DNA of 64,000 bases, taken from assembly GCF_003144245.1 (NCBI RefSeq), contig NW_020289975.1, positions 949,496-1,013,495 of the forward strand, given 5' to 3'. Shown one piece after another: positions 42,198 through 53,078 of the stretch. The DNA comes from Jaminaea rosea (Eukaryota; Basidiomycota; Exobasidiomycetes; Microstromatales). A program made the translations under genes and the position numbers. The notes below the pieces were generated by a model. That model had not been told where the DNA came from. It was given only the letters and a program-made list of their open reading frames with translations, and did not search any database. Each line of letters starts with the position of its first letter. Position 1 is the stretch's first letter.

Positions 42198-45100
42198 ATG
42201 GCTCCAGGAGCATCGCGCTTCGCATCTCCATCAACATCGTCATTCAAGCCATACCGTCGCAGAGGCTCTTCTTCAAAGCACCCTCGTCACAACAGACACG
42301 CTGTCAGCCCACCCAGCTACGTCAATGGTCAGCCCAGCTATCCGGCGACGTCTGCCGGTAGCAATTCGACGCCTCTTGCTCGTCCGAGAACCTCCATCAA
42401 TGGCAACGGCAAGGCAAGACAGTCGATGGTGAGCGTAGGAACGGGCGTGGATGATGACGAAGAAGAGGAGGGAGCTATTGAGGACTCGGACGGCGAGATC
42501 GAGGACGAGGAGAAGCAGGAGGGTCAAACCTCTGAGCCCCTTCAAGATCCCCTTCCTTTAGATGCTGCGCCCACCAGCGCTGCACCTCTTCGAAAAGCCT
42601 CCTCTTCTTGCACTCTCTTCGAGCGTCTAGAGCAGCAAAGTCAGCAGGCTCGACCCCCGTCATCATCGCCACCACCACCATCCGCAGAGGCTCACAGCCA
42701 TCGCCGCAGGGTGGGCGAGAGAATCAACAACATTGATGCTGAAGGTGATGCAGAAGTTGCGAGCCAGCACAGAAGATCTCCGAGGAGGGACAACGAGCCA
42801 TCGACTTCCAAGTTAGCGAAATCACCACCTCCGGAGCATCGCAGCTCCAGCAGAGTATCACCTCCCCCTCATGACTCGCGTCCTCGCTCTCGCCTTTCCC
42901 AGTCTTCCCGACCCCTCAGCCCCCCTCTGATCCTCCCAGCCCATCTGCGCGACCACAAAGACGTCAGCCACCGGTCTGCCAGTCAACGGTCCAGTCTTCC
43001 CCTCAAGGACGACTATAAAGCAGTCGATTCGTGGATCCCTGCGGATCGACCTCGCCGTTCCCCTTCTCCGCCGAACCGTCCACCTCTTGAGCATAGACGG
43101 GACGAGCGAGATCGTGATCGCGTGCGCAGACATGGAGAAGTCTGGCGAGGAGGACGGTCTCGCAGAGACGAACAAGACGACAACGAGAGAGCCATTCCTT
43201 CACGCAGCTATTCCAGGAGCGAGCGCCGCGATGGCGAAGAGCGGGACTCGGGGCGCATCTCCAGGCGATCGGACAGAGACGAAGAAAGGAGACGATTCAG
43301 ATCTCGATCACGCTCGCGCTCCAGAGACGAACGTGACGACGATCGACGACATCGCCGCTACTCGCGTCGTGACGAGCAACGTGAAGAAGGCTGGCGTAGT
43401 GATCGCCGGCGCAGGTCACGCTCGGAGGATGAGAGGCGCAGCGAGCGTAGAGAAAGAGACGAGCCCGCGCGTAGAGCTAGGGGTACTGAGGCAGAATACC
43501 CAGAAAGGCATACTGAGTCGATGGAGGTCGACAAGGTCAAGAAGCCTGCATATCATGACCAGCTGCAACGCTCTCAGAACATCGTCGCCCCACCTCATCC
43601 TCGAACGGCCGAGATGGAGAGATCCGTACCGCCTCCGCGACCGGATCCCAAGTTAGAGAAAGAGGCTACCATTTCGTCGAAACCTACTGCACGTCCATTG
43701 GACGGAAGCTCTATCACGACGGCCAGCGACAGCAGCGCAATGCCAGCCAACATCAATGGCACCCCTCAGTCACCCATGACGACGCCCGCCTCGACAACCT
43801 CATCGTCTGCCAAGGGCGGATGGAAGATCATTGGCGACGCAGCAACTGCCGCTCCTCCAGCCAATGCCTTTGTCGGCATACCAACAGGTCCACGCAGCAT
43901 GAGGACGGCAATGTCAGGCCCTCGATCGACGACATCCGGTGCGATTCCAACGGGACCGAAGGCATTTCAGCACGGCCGCAAATCCTCGCAGTCACATTCG
44001 CAGCCTTCCACTCAGCTCTCGTCGTCGCCATCGATGGGCCCCAGGGCCACCTCGCCACCCATGTCTCTGCAGCAGCAATGGACCCCACAACCGGAGACGC
44101 CTATGCAAGTCGAGCCAGCCGATCCATCTCCCACCGAGCCACTACCACCCGGCCCGCCTCCGCCGCCGCCTGGTCCACCACCGCCTCGCCCTGCCGCTGT
44201 AGAACCAGCAGCGCCGCCTCCCTTGTCCTTCGACCATGTCTTGCTCCCCACCGAGCTATCCCTCGAGCAGCGGAAGCAGGGCTGGCGTCTCTCGTACGAT
44301 CCAGAGCTGGACAGTGCAAGGAGTAAAGGCAAGAAGGCCATTCGCAAGCAAGCCGACGTGAAGGAAGCCCCTCCTGGCGGCGTCGGCGACCCTCGTCGGC
44401 ACAAGACGGCTACAGTAGCCCGTCTAGCGCAGAGTCATCGTAAGAAGGCCAAGGACCTGATGACGGTCGTTTGGGAGTGGGATAAGAACTCCACTGGTCC
44501 TCGCCCGCCCCCTCCACCTCGGGAGATCGTCGTTACAGGTCTCTCACCTCTGACAACCAACAGACAGCTCCTCGACCGCTTCCGTCTGCTAGGACGAATC
44601 GACAAGGCCGAGCTCAAGATGGACCCGCAGACGGGGCAGAGCATGGGTATCTTCTGGCTGCGGTTCGCACACGACTTTGATGAGGACGGCAACCGTCTCG
44701 AGTCGACGACGGCGCCGGGTCAGAAGGGCAACGAATGCGCAACGGAGGCTGTCAGGCTAGCGAACGGGGAGCGACTCGGCGCGACAGACAAGATGATCAT
44801 CCTGACCGATTCGCAGCAGACCAAGTACGTCGAGGCTTTCAAGAAGGAGATGGCCAAACGGGCACCCGTTTCTGCGTCTCCCAAGCCACCTCTTGCCAGC
44901 CCCAATCCGGCCGCCGTCGGCGGTTCTGCAAGCGTGCACAGGCTAGCAGCCGCAGCAACACCTCTTCGTTCCTTCCCTCCTACCACCTCAGAAACTGCTC
45001 CACAGTCCTCACCTTTGGCCGCGTCTGCTCGCTCTCCTTCCTCTTCTGCTGCAACTCCCCGTGCTGATATCTTCCGACGCCGCGAGGCGCAGGCGCAGGC

Positions 45101-47753
45101 CAGGTCGGCCATGTACCCTCCTCAGTCTCAGTCTCAGTCTCAGTCTCAGGGGCAAGACGGCGAGGACGCCGATATGGACTCCGGCGAAGAGTTTGGCAAC
45201 AGACATCGTCTCCTTGCGTCTTCTTCTACGAGGAAAGGAGGCTTCAATCAAGGCGGTAGCATTGGCACTACCGGAGCAGGGGGAGGTCATCGTCGCTCTC
45301 GCCTCTCGTCCGGCGACAAGCGTACGGACAATGAGCTCGCCTCGCGAGCACCTGGCGACGTGGACACCGGCAGCAACGACGTCATTGAGCCAACGTGGAC
45401 CATTCTCTCTCGCCTCCACCACATCGGCACCCCTTACGTCTATGTGTCCCGCTCCACTGTAGGTGATGGGCTCAGCGCTGCTCTCATCCATCGCCATTTT
45501 GCCATGTTCTCCCCGCAGAGCGTCTCTGCTGACGAACTTGGGTGGTACGCTGCCTTTGCGGGGCACGATGCGGCAGCGAGATGCGATAAGGTGTTAGCGG
45601 GCAAGCCCATCTACGGGTTCAGCGCAAGCTTTGAAGTGAGGCAAGCGCCTAGACTTGAGGATGTGCAGGCAGCAAAGGAGATTGATGCCCCTCGGGCGGG
45701 CGCCGCCTCATCGTCGCCATCAAAGTTGTCCAGCACCAATGCAGCTTTCTCTCGTCGCCAGCCCCCAGACTGGCTAGACCCTGCCTCCGCCCTCGAGTGG
45801 CATAAACGCCAGACCTTCGCAGACCGCAAAGCCACACGAGGCTGGACTGAGACGGAGCTCATCGAGGAGGCCCGCTCGACGATCCTGCGGGAGCTGGCAG
45901 ACGGCTTCCTCAAGGATCTCAAGACTCGACTGATCGTGCCGCACGTATCAGACTTCTTGAAGCCAGACGCAGAGGGCGGTCAAGCGCTCAAGAAGGCTGC
46001 GGAACAGCATGCGGAAGATATGGCTGCGATGGCGAAGAGGGAGGCCGCCGCGGCTGCTGCAGCTGCGACGAGCGCTTCTACGCCAACCCACGCCGAAGGG
46101 CGGACAGAGACTGCGCTGCCTTCGTTCCGCAAGATCAGGAGAGCTACTCCTTCGCCCCCGCCACCTCGTCGCCCGTCGCAGAGCCAGGCTGGTCGCAAGA
46201 GCGCTGACAAGTCTTCCTTGCGCAAAGGCGGACAGGCGCTGTCCGATGATGAGAGAGACGATGACGACGACGAAGGCGAGCGGGTCCAAATGACAAAGAG
46301 GAAGCCGGGTCAAGCAGCCTCTCCGCATCGACGGCGCTCCACAGCAGAGCGCGTGGGCGACTCGGGCAGCAGCAGCGAGTCAGACGAGAGCGGAGACGAG
46401 CACAGTCTGCCAATCAAGAGCTCATCCGCATCAGCGGGGATCGTGCGCGATGCTACTGAGGAAACGGCAGAGACCGCCGAGACTGCTCTTACCACGCCAA
46501 CGCCTGAGCCATCCCCCGCAGCTGCCGCTGCTACTGCAACAGGCAAGAAGAAGGGAGGCAAGAAGGCGGCAGCTGCGGCAAAGAGCGCAGCCAAGAAGAA
46601 GTCTAGCAAGAAGGGCAGTGTCGTTGCAGCTGTGATCGATGAAGACGGCTCGGCAGCGCCGTCTCCAGACGCTCATGTCGAGGATGTCGTCATGGAGGAT
46701 GCGAGAGAACCGGAAAGCGAAGAGGCGGCCATGGCAAAGCTTACGGCTGCCGCGACGGTCGCTCGATCGAAAAAGGCCAAGTCGTCCAAAAGCAGCTCCG
46801 CAGCAGCGGCGCGTCCCCGCAGCCCATCGCCAGACCCATTCGTCGTGGGTGTCGCAGAGGAAGAGGAAGATCTCTACTTCCTCAAGGTTGCTTTGGAACG
46901 TCTTTGTGCGGGCGAGAGTGTCACCCCTTCAACTCTTCCTGAGGAGATCGACCAAGACGAGCAAGGCGGCGAGGGGCACGAGGAGGAGGGTGATGGCGAC
47001 ACGTCCTTGCCTAGCGTCCTTGCCCCTCAGCAGCACGTCCACGACTCGGGCAGTGCCCGTACAGAAGGTTTCTACAAGATCCCGCCAGCTCAAAAAGCTC
47101 TGCACCTTCCTGATCGCAACAAGGCCATCGCTGACACGACAACAAACGTCACTCTCGCCTCCGCACGAGACAATCGTGCCGACTCGCGCCGCGTCTTGCT
47201 GGGCATCGAGCAGCACAAGAAGGACAGCCATGCGGGTGCAGGCGACGATGTTGGTGGCGAGGTGACAGCCGTGGAGAATCACAGCGACATGCTCCTCAAA
47301 TTCAACCAACTTCGCTCCCGCAAGAAGCAGCTCAAGTTCGCCAAATCCCCCATTCACGACTGGGGGCTCTACGCCATGGAGCCCATCCCAGCAGGAGACA
47401 TGGTAATCGAGTACGTCGGGGAGCAGGTTCGTCAGCAGGTCGCAGACCATCGTGAACGCCTTTACGAGAAGAGTGGCAATTTCTCCACCTACCTCTTCAG
47501 AGTGGACGACGATGTGGTGGTCGACGCGACGCACAAGGGGAACATTGCGAGATTGATGAACCACTGCTGCGTGCCGAACTGCAACGCGAGGATCTTGACC
47601 CTAAATGGGCAGAAGAGGATCGTCTTGTACGCCAAGACGACGATCTTGCCCGGCCAAGAGTTGACGTACGACTACAAGTTCCAGGCAACACCTGATGCCG
47701 AGGACGCGATTGCTTGTCTCTGTGGCGCCGAAGGATGCCGGCGGTTCTTGTAG
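42198..47753 (+). CDS. SET1: SET1, COMPASS histone H3 lysine-4 methyltransferase
   Basis: Intronless, 1,851 residues; methylates H3K4 in the COMPASS complex. Order of parts: a Ser/Arg-rich N-terminus with an RS/RD-repeat region (about residues 290-440); a Pro-rich stretch (about 640-680); an RRM-like domain (about 775-870, REIVVTGLSPLTTNRQLLDR, KMDPQTGQSMGIFWLRF); a second conserved region (EPTWTILSRLHHIGTPYVYV); an acidic/Lys-rich linker; the N-SET region (VGVAEEEEDLYFLKVALERL, RRVLLGIEQHKK); and the SET domain from about 1707 (KSPIHDWGLYAMEPIPAGDM, YVGEQVRQQVADHRE, GNIARLMNHCCVPNCNARIL, PGQELTYDYKF) with a post-SET CLCGAEGC Zn site. All key catalytic motifs (NHCC, ELTYDY) are present. The chosen start is the first ATG of the frame. 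Confidence 0.95.
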   Translation: MAPGASRFASPSTSSFKPYRRRGSSSKHPRHNRHAVSPPSYVNGQPSYPATSAGSNSTPLARPRTSINGNGKARQSMVSVGTGVDDDEEEEGAIEDSDGEIEDEEKQEGQTSEPLQDPLPLDAAPTSAAPLRKASSSCTLFERLEQQSQQARPPSSSPPPPSAEAHSHRRRVGERINNIDAEGDAEVASQHRRSPRRDNEPSTSKLAKSPPPEHRSSSRVSPPPHDSRPRSRLSQSSRPLSPPLILPAHLRDHKDVSHRSASQRSSLPLKDDYKAVDSWIPADRPRRSPSPPNRPPLEHRRDERDRDRVRRHGEVWRGGRSRRDEQDDNERAIPSRSYSRSERRDGEERDSGRISRRSDRDEERRRFRSRSRSRSRDERDDDRRHRRYSRRDEQREEGWRSDRRRRSRSEDERRSERRERDEPARRARGTEAEYPERHTESMEVDKVKKPAYHDQLQRSQNIVAPPHPRTAEMERSVPPPRPDPKLEKEATISSKPTARPLDGSSITTASDSSAMPANINGTPQSPMTTPASTTSSSAKGGWKIIGDAATAAPPANAFVGIPTGPRSMRTAMSGPRSTTSGAIPTGPKAFQHGRKSSQSHSQPSTQLSSSPSMGPRATSPPMSLQQQWTPQPETPMQVEPADPSPTEPLPPGPPPPPPGPPPPRPAAVEPAAPPPLSFDHVLLPTELSLEQRKQGWRLSYDPELDSARSKGKKAIRKQADVKEAPPGGVGDPRRHKTATVARLAQSHRKKAKDLMTVVWEWDKNSTGPRPPPPPREIVVTGLSPLTTNRQLLDRFRLLGRIDKAELKMDPQTGQSMGIFWLRFAHDFDEDGNRLESTTAPGQKGNECATEAVRLANGERLGATDKMIILTDSQQTKYVEAFKKEMAKRAPVSASPKPPLASPNPAAVGGSASVHRLAAAATPLRSFPPTTSETAPQSSPLAASARSPSSSAATPRADIFRRREAQAQARSAMYPPQSQSQSQSQGQDGEDADMDSGEEFGNRHRLLASSSTRKGGFNQGGSIGTTGAGGGHRRSRLSSGDKRTDNELASRAPGDVDTGSNDVIEPTWTILSRLHHIGTPYVYVSRSTVGDGLSAALIHRHFAMFSPQSVSADELGWYAAFAGHDAAARCDKVLAGKPIYGFSASFEVRQAPRLEDVQAAKEIDAPRAGAASSSPSKLSSTNAAFSRRQPPDWLDPASALEWHKRQTFADRKATRGWTETELIEEARSTILRELADGFLKDLKTRLIVPHVSDFLKPDAEGGQALKKAAEQHAEDMAAMAKREAAAAAAAATSASTPTHAEGRTETALPSFRKIRRATPSPPPPRRPSQSQAGRKSADKSSLRKGGQALSDDERDDDDDEGERVQMTKRKPGQAASPHRRRSTAERVGDSGSSSESDESGDEHSLPIKSSSASAGIVRDATEETAETAETALTTPTPEPSPAAAAATATGKKKGGKKAAAAAKSAAKKKSSKKGSVVAAVIDEDGSAAPSPDAHVEDVVMEDAREPESEEAAMAKLTAAATVARSKKAKSSKSSSAAAARPRSPSPDPFVVGVAEEEEDLYFLKVALERLCAGESVTPSTLPEEIDQDEQGGEGHEEEGDGDTSLPSVLAPQQHVHDSGSARTEGFYKIPPAQKALHLPDRNKAIADTTTNVTLASARDNRADSRRVLLGIEQHKKDSHAGAGDDVGGEVTAVENHSDMLLKFNQLRSRKKQLKFAKSPIHDWGLYAMEPIPAGDMVIEYVGEQVRQQVADHRERLYEKSGNFSTYLFRVDDDVVVDATHKGNIARLMNHCCVPNCNARILTLNGQKRIVLYAKTTILPGQELTYDYKFQATPDAEDAIACLCGAEGCRRFL
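45120..45152 (+). repeat. CAGTCT hexamer repeat inside SET1
   Basis: Tandem CAGTCT units coding Ser-Gln repeats (SQSQSQSQ). In-frame expansion or contraction would not break the gene. Confidence 0.8.
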
Positions 47754-47912
47754 GGGCGAGGAGCGGGCAAGGGACGGCGGGAAAAGGGGCAAAGAGGTTG
47801 GCACGCTCAGCTACGACTAGACGTTGTTCTCTCTACTGTCATCAAGCCATGATGTTTCTTTGTACAATTGCAATTGACGATGATTTAAGTCCATCAAAGC
47901 AGAAGATGAGGC

Positions 47913-49142
47913 TCACGGCACTCTCGGCCATGAAACAGCCAATACGCTCCTCTTGACGCCAGCCGTACTTTGACTTCTTGTCTCGACTTGTGCTAGACGA
48001 CCACTCTGAGCGTGAGCAGTATCGTCCTCACTCAAGGCATCCTTGAGCGCCATGACCCCTCCGCCGAGGCCAAAATAGTAGTCCTTGGTTGCAACAAGAG
48101 CTACACCGTCCGCCTCTCCTTCGCCGACACCAACGAGTAGTGAGCGCATGGTGGCAACGAGTGACCGTACTACGTCCTGGCGGTACGTCGTCTCGCTCGT
48201 CAGGACCAGATTGGCGTATGGCTGCTCCTGAAGCCCTGACCTGTCGTCGAGTCTCAGCCCGTCCCACGGCCCAGCATGGAAGCTGATCTCCACTCCTTTG
48301 TTCGTCAGGTCGTTACGGAATTGTGAGAGGAGCTGAGGGTCCAGATCCAGCTCGCCGTTCGGTGGTGGGACTGCCTGGTCGTGTTGATGTCGCGCAAAGT
48401 GGTAGGCGAGGAGGAGGTTGGGGAGCGTGACGAGCTGAAGCACCTTTGCATTGTAGTCGCAGAGATGAAGGTAGGTGGCAGAAGGTGCCGCGCTGCCTTG
48501 GACTGGAACGTCTTGCTGTATCAGGTGCCGCAGGATATACATCGAAGGTAGAGCGGTACCACATCCAAGCTCAACGATCCTCCCTCTCCATCTTCTCCCC
48601 TCCGCCTCTCCTTGACTCATCCCATGCAGCACCCCAACCAAATCGACCGAAGACTCCCACGTCTTCAAGCCTCCCTCATACAAGCCCGGTATCAGATCAC
48701 TTTCCGTCCCCACCACCGCAGCTGATTCCGCTGCATCGTCTTCTTGGCTCTTTGCTGCTCCCGCTGAAGGATCTGAATCTTGATCATCGTCATCGTGGAG
48801 GATCTGAAAGCGGGCGTCAAAGAGGTCTCGACGAGGCAGGTAGATACTGGAGGAGGATGAAGGTGCAGATTCGCCTTCTAGTGGTGGAAGCGGTACTTGC
48901 ACCCAAGAGTAGGAAATCCGGTCTGGTAATGAGTCGAGCATCTCGTCCAGGTCAAGACGTCTGCTTGGGACCGAGGAGGAAGATGGGAGGTCATTGCCAC
49001 CAGGTTTGGCGGGGCAGATCTGCAGTTCCGGAGCTGATGGTGGATTCTGTGATGACGAGGTCGAGGCAGATGGATCGCCGCCCATGAGGACGTCATTGTC
49101 GAAGTCGTCGCCTGAAGAGGCGAAGTTGAAGCTGAAGGACAT
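47913..49142 (-). CDS. HPM1: HPM1/METTL18-type protein-histidine methyltransferase
   Basis: 409 residues, intronless. SAM-dependent seven-beta-strand enzyme; in yeast Hpm1 methylates a histidine of ribosomal protein uL3 (Rpl3). The family hallmark LYEGGLKTWESSVDLVGVL precedes motif I IVELGCGTALPSMYILRHL; YLHLCDYNAKVLQLVTLPN and NLVLTSETTYRQDVVRSL follow, and the late strand VALVATKDYYFGLGGGVMAL is typical. The start at 49142 (MSFSFNFASSG) is preferred: it is followed at once by the conserved N-terminal FxFNF-type motif, and upstream codons look noncoding. It converges on SET1 with 159 bases between stops. Confidence 0.9.
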   Translation of the reverse strand: MSFSFNFASSGDDFDNDVLMGGDPSASTSSSQNPPSAPELQICPAKPGGNDLPSSSSVPSRRLDLDEMLDSLPDRISYSWVQVPLPPLEGESAPSSSSSIYLPRRDLFDARFQILHDDDDQDSDPSAGAAKSQEDDAAESAAVVGTESDLIPGLYEGGLKTWESSVDLVGVLHGMSQGEAEGRRWRGRIVELGCGTALPSMYILRHLIQQDVPVQGSAAPSATYLHLCDYNAKVLQLVTLPNLLLAYHFARHQHDQAVPPPNGELDLDPQLLSQFRNDLTNKGVEISFHAGPWDGLRLDDRSGLQEQPYANLVLTSETTYRQDVVRSLVATMRSLLVGVGEGEADGVALVATKDYYFGLGGGVMALKDALSEDDTAHAQSGRLAQVETRSQSTAGVKRSVLAVSWPRVP

Positions 49143-49489
49143 GGAATGGGGCGAGGAAGCTATGATTCCGACTCGAGAGTGACAGAGAAGGGGTCTGCGG
49201 CAACGGCCTTTGGTCAATGAAATGAAGTCCTGGCCAAGGTGGGAAGAAGCTTTGAAGTTGAGCGCTTCAACTTTTGTGCTGCTTCTCCGCTTCGCGTGGC
49301 CCCTTCCGCTCTCTTCATCCAGCATTCGCCTTCTCCCTATACTCAATCGTCGCAAGCATGCCAAGATGGGTAATCATAAGGTGAATATTGCCACACGAAT
49401 ACATGAGTCGACGTGGAATGAGTCAAAATGACAGTAAAAAAGCATCAACTAGGGTAACTAAGCCAATCACATCGCAGTCCGCCACACCC
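49143..49489. other. Intergenic between HPM1 and the JEN1-type gene
   Basis: 347 bases; HPM1 promoter and 3' flank of the transporter. Nothing else seen. Confidence 0.4.
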
Positions 49490-51215
49490 TTAGTGCGAAT
49501 ACTTCTCGCTCGAGTCATCGTGAGCGCCAGGCTGACGCGCATCTCCAACATGCTCGATGTCGTCTCCCTTCGAGTAGCCTCCACGCTCACTCGCAGCGGG
49601 AACGCCAACGATACCCACGCCCGGTCCACCAACGAGGTCCTCCTGGTGCACCTTGCCCGCTCCACGAGCTGTAGCCACAGGTCCCTGCTCGAAGTGCGAG
49701 CCGCGGTTCTCGTTGCCCATAAAGGTGACCACAATGAGCAGGTAGGCACAGACTACGCCCAACAAGATGCCAGAGACGGTCGCGTAGTCGGGAAGAGTGG
49801 GAGAGAGGGGAGGCGTAGCTGCTGGGCAGGTAATGACGCCGTTTGCACCGATGGGGCACTTGGGGTTGCGAATGCGGATGTTGTCTCCACCACGGGTCTC
49901 GATTTGGGCAGAGGCTGACGACACCATGTTACCAAGCTGGTAAGCAAGACCAGCCCAGAGGGCACGGAATGCTGCAGGGGAGATTTCCTGCAAGTAGATG
50001 GGAATGACACCCCAAGCTCCTTGCACGCAGAACTGGATCCAGAAGGCACCCGCGGCGAGGCCGGAGAAGGTGTTGGGGAGGATCCAAGCAGGGATGAGGC
50101 AGCCGCAGACGAAGACGAAGACGACGATGGTGAGGCGACGGCCGAGGTATTGCGAAATGTAGCCAGCAATCAGTCCTCCAGCAATGGCGCCGCAGTTGCC
50201 CACAATGGTCGCCTGCGAGGCCTTGAAGCTCGCCGCAGCCTTGGGGAGAAAGGCGAGCTTGACATTCTGGATCATGGTCGGGTAGAGATCCTGGGACGAG
50301 TGGCTGAGGAAGTTGAATCCGGTCATGAGGAGAATACCGTAAATGGAAATGAACCAGTGCGTCTTGAGCATGTTCTTGAACTCGATGAGGAAACGCTTCG
50401 TCTTGCTCTCCCCGTCGTTGTACTCCTCTGGGTTCTGCTCTCGCTCCAGCTTTGCACGCTTGAAGACATCCGACTCAGGGAGGGCGGCTCGTACGAGTGC
50501 GGCAAAGAGGGAGAGACCAGCGCCGAGGTAGAAGAGGATACGCCAGTTCTGGGTTCGCTCCATCCAGGGGCTCAAGTTGACAGAGGCGGCGAGGAGGTAG
50601 CCGAAGGCGTAGCCCTGTTGCAAGATACCGGAGAGGAGACCACGGGCTGCTGCGGGCGCATTCTCGAGGGCGGTGGCGGCACTGAGACCCCAGATGCCAC
50701 CCATGCCGATACCGAAGAGGGATCGTACAGCAAGGAAAGCCCCAAAGGAGTTGCAGAAGCCAGTACCGAGCGAGAGGACGGCAATGATGAGCAAGTTGCC
50801 AACGAGGGGCCACTTGCGGCCGTAACGGTCAGAGATGGCACCGAAGATGAGGGCTCCCAGAGAGCGGAAGAGGAGCGTCAAGGTGATGGATGTGGTAATC
50901 TGGGTAGGCTCCTTGTCAAAGGCCGTTGCGAGGCGAGAGACATTGAGAGACACGGAGAAGAAGTCCCAGGCGTCCATAGTCCAGGCGATGTAGCCGGAGA
51001 AGAACATGAGCGTCTGCATCGTGTTCATCATACCAAGGAGCTTGAAGGGGTTCAAGGGCGCGCCCGCTCGAGCGGCGATACGCTCCTCTAGCGGTGTGAA
51101 GACGGGTGAGGGGAGGATTGGTAAGTCAGTTGAGGCCTTGGCGGCATGTCACGGTAGGTGTCGCTTGCTCACCCTTTGTGGGGACCTTGAACAGGCCGCG
51201 CGTTGGGTCGATCAT
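49490..51215 (-). CDS. JEN1-type monocarboxylate/H+ symporter, major facilitator family (exons 51173-51215, 49490-51087)
   Basis: 546 residues. The first exon codes MIDPTRGLFKVPTK and joins in phase 1 (GTGAGC...CCGCTAG, 85 bases) to EERIAARAGAPLNPFKLLG. About twelve spans are visible. The loop 2-3 motif GAISDRYGRKWPLVGNLL is the MFS signature; WTMDAWDFFSVSLNV in span 1 and SHSSQDLYPTMIQ in span 7 are diagnostic for the sialate/lactate:H+ (SHS) family containing yeast Jen1, a lactate/pyruvate importer. The C-terminal tail is hydrophilic. The exact substrate (lactate, pyruvate or dicarboxylate) is not determinable. Such genes are usually glucose-repressed; no element supporting that was identified. 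Confidence 0.9.
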
Positions 51216-53078
51216 GTTGGCTGACTCGCTCTCGATCGATGCTGGGGGGAAAAGGGGATGAGGATGAGGTCGAGGATGCTAGTAGCGTGACACGGCCAAG
51301 GAGAGGGAAGGAGCGGCCAAGGTTTGGAGGGCGATGGGGCTAAGTGGTCGATGGGTGGTCAGAGGGCAGTACGTGCGCGGCGGCTACAAGTGGTTGTCGT
51401 AATGCGGCTTTATAGAGAAATCAATAGGACCGAGGGCGTGGATGGGGAGAGGCAAGACAGGTGACTAACTGAAGGGCTGGCCGCTTGACGAGTGCGGAGT
51501 AACGCAGCGCCTCCCTCCCCTCCTCCCACCTCCTTTTTCCCCAGAGCTGCGTGACGGCTTACCGTGTCCGCGTCCTTGTTGCCGCCCTTGACACCGCTCA
51601 GCCGCCCGCGGTTGACGTCCGTCTGCCGACGGCGACGCAGACGCAGGCCCAACTATGTAGCTCCCGCTTACCTTCGGCAGCAATGCCGCCGTTCAAGTGC
51701 CGCCTCAACCGCCGACTCGAATGCAAGGCAGCAATGCCGCGACTTCCTGAACGCGTCATGGTCCGACTGACCGACTCGCCTCCTCCCCCTTCTGTCCCCA
51801 CCGCCAGTCGTCCCCCCCCACGGCTCCCTCTTCGCACCTCGCGTGCAACCAGACGAAGGTATTCGGAGGAGGTCTTCCTTGATGTGAGGCCAGGTCCAAG
51901 CACCTGTGCACACTAAGAAGCAAGTCTTTCGACACTTGAACCAGATTGCCGTTCGCCCAGCGGGCCAATCTTGTCGCAGTGATGAGATGAACCACTCGTG
52001 TCGCGCGCTGTACGACGTGCGCGTGTGTGGGAAACAGACCAGCTAATTTGCAAGCAGGACGCTGCAGGAGCAAATCGAGCTCATGATCCTGCAGCGTCGC
52101 AACCTCGCTCGCTGCTCGATATGGTATTTCGTGCGTCGCTTTCTCGAGCTTCGTGGGCCAGCAGCGTGGGGCACCGCATCGTTGCTGCAAGCGGACGTAA
52201 AAAAAGAAGTGATTGCAAAGGGGCGACGCCAGGTCCCGCAGCCCAATTTGAAAAGTCGAGATGTAGTCAAGTGGGATGAAGGAGCGTCAAGCGAAAGCCT
52301 CCAACGCAAGGTTCATCCAGGCGACCAACTCAACGCCGGACGCCCCGATCGTGTGACGGCGACCAAGCCACGGAACAGATGGCGCTCAAAGGAAGACCGG
52401 TGGCTTCGACGACGCAGGCTGCCGCCGATCAGCCACCTCCTTGATCACCTCACTCTTCAATTCTCACAGCCCTCTCCGCCGGAATCTAGTCCGACTGAGA
52501 TACAAAGAGTCGATCGCCGCGGCCGGCATCGATCTCATTGAAGCGGCGAACGAGGTCGGTGATAGGTGAGCACCGGGAGGAGCAGGGAGGGAGAAAGATG
52601 TTCCAAAGGTTCTGAGGAAGGCTACGTGGGGAGGTCATGGCGCGACGCGTGGCTTGATCGTGGTGGCCGCGTCGAGTCACCACCCTCTGCCTCGGACTCC
52701 GTCGTGGATCACCGGGCTTGAGAATGGTTCTAGGTTGCAACGGCAGGTGAAATCGTCGCGACCTCCTATCAAGTCGTCTGCGTAAGTCCGGTCACGAGAG
52801 GGTGCGACTATCTCTGAGACAAGGGTCCGGAGCATGCCTCCGTGCTCTTTACGATCGACTGCTTCCCTATGGGCAAAAGGAGGCGAAAGCGACGGAAGCC
52901 TGCAGTTGCTGCTGATGAGAGCGAGATTGGCATCCACACGGACGACGACGCGCGGGGCAAGCGGAGGGAGAATTGTACTGATTGCAAATGCTCGAGCGTC
53001 TGGACAAAGCCAGCCTTCTCCATCTGGCTTGCCGTCGAGGTGTCATGACCTCGATCGGGGGTATAGCCTGCCTGCTCA
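51216..53078. other. Gene-poor region, 1.9 kb
   Basis: The left 300 bases are the transporter promoter. The remainder has only short frames (51756-52190 and 51551-51916 among others) without recognised motifs; no RNA gene or repeat was seen. Confidence 0.4.

Noticed and set aside
45120-45152. SQ-repeat in SET1 as a damage-kinase SQ cluster
   Set aside because: It is a simple hexamer repeat; nothing else supports a regulatory cluster.
50021-51091. 356-codon plus-strand frame opposite the JEN1-type transporter
   Set aside because: Antisense shadow of a conserved twelve-span protein; strongly acidic and Gly-rich with no recognisable motif.
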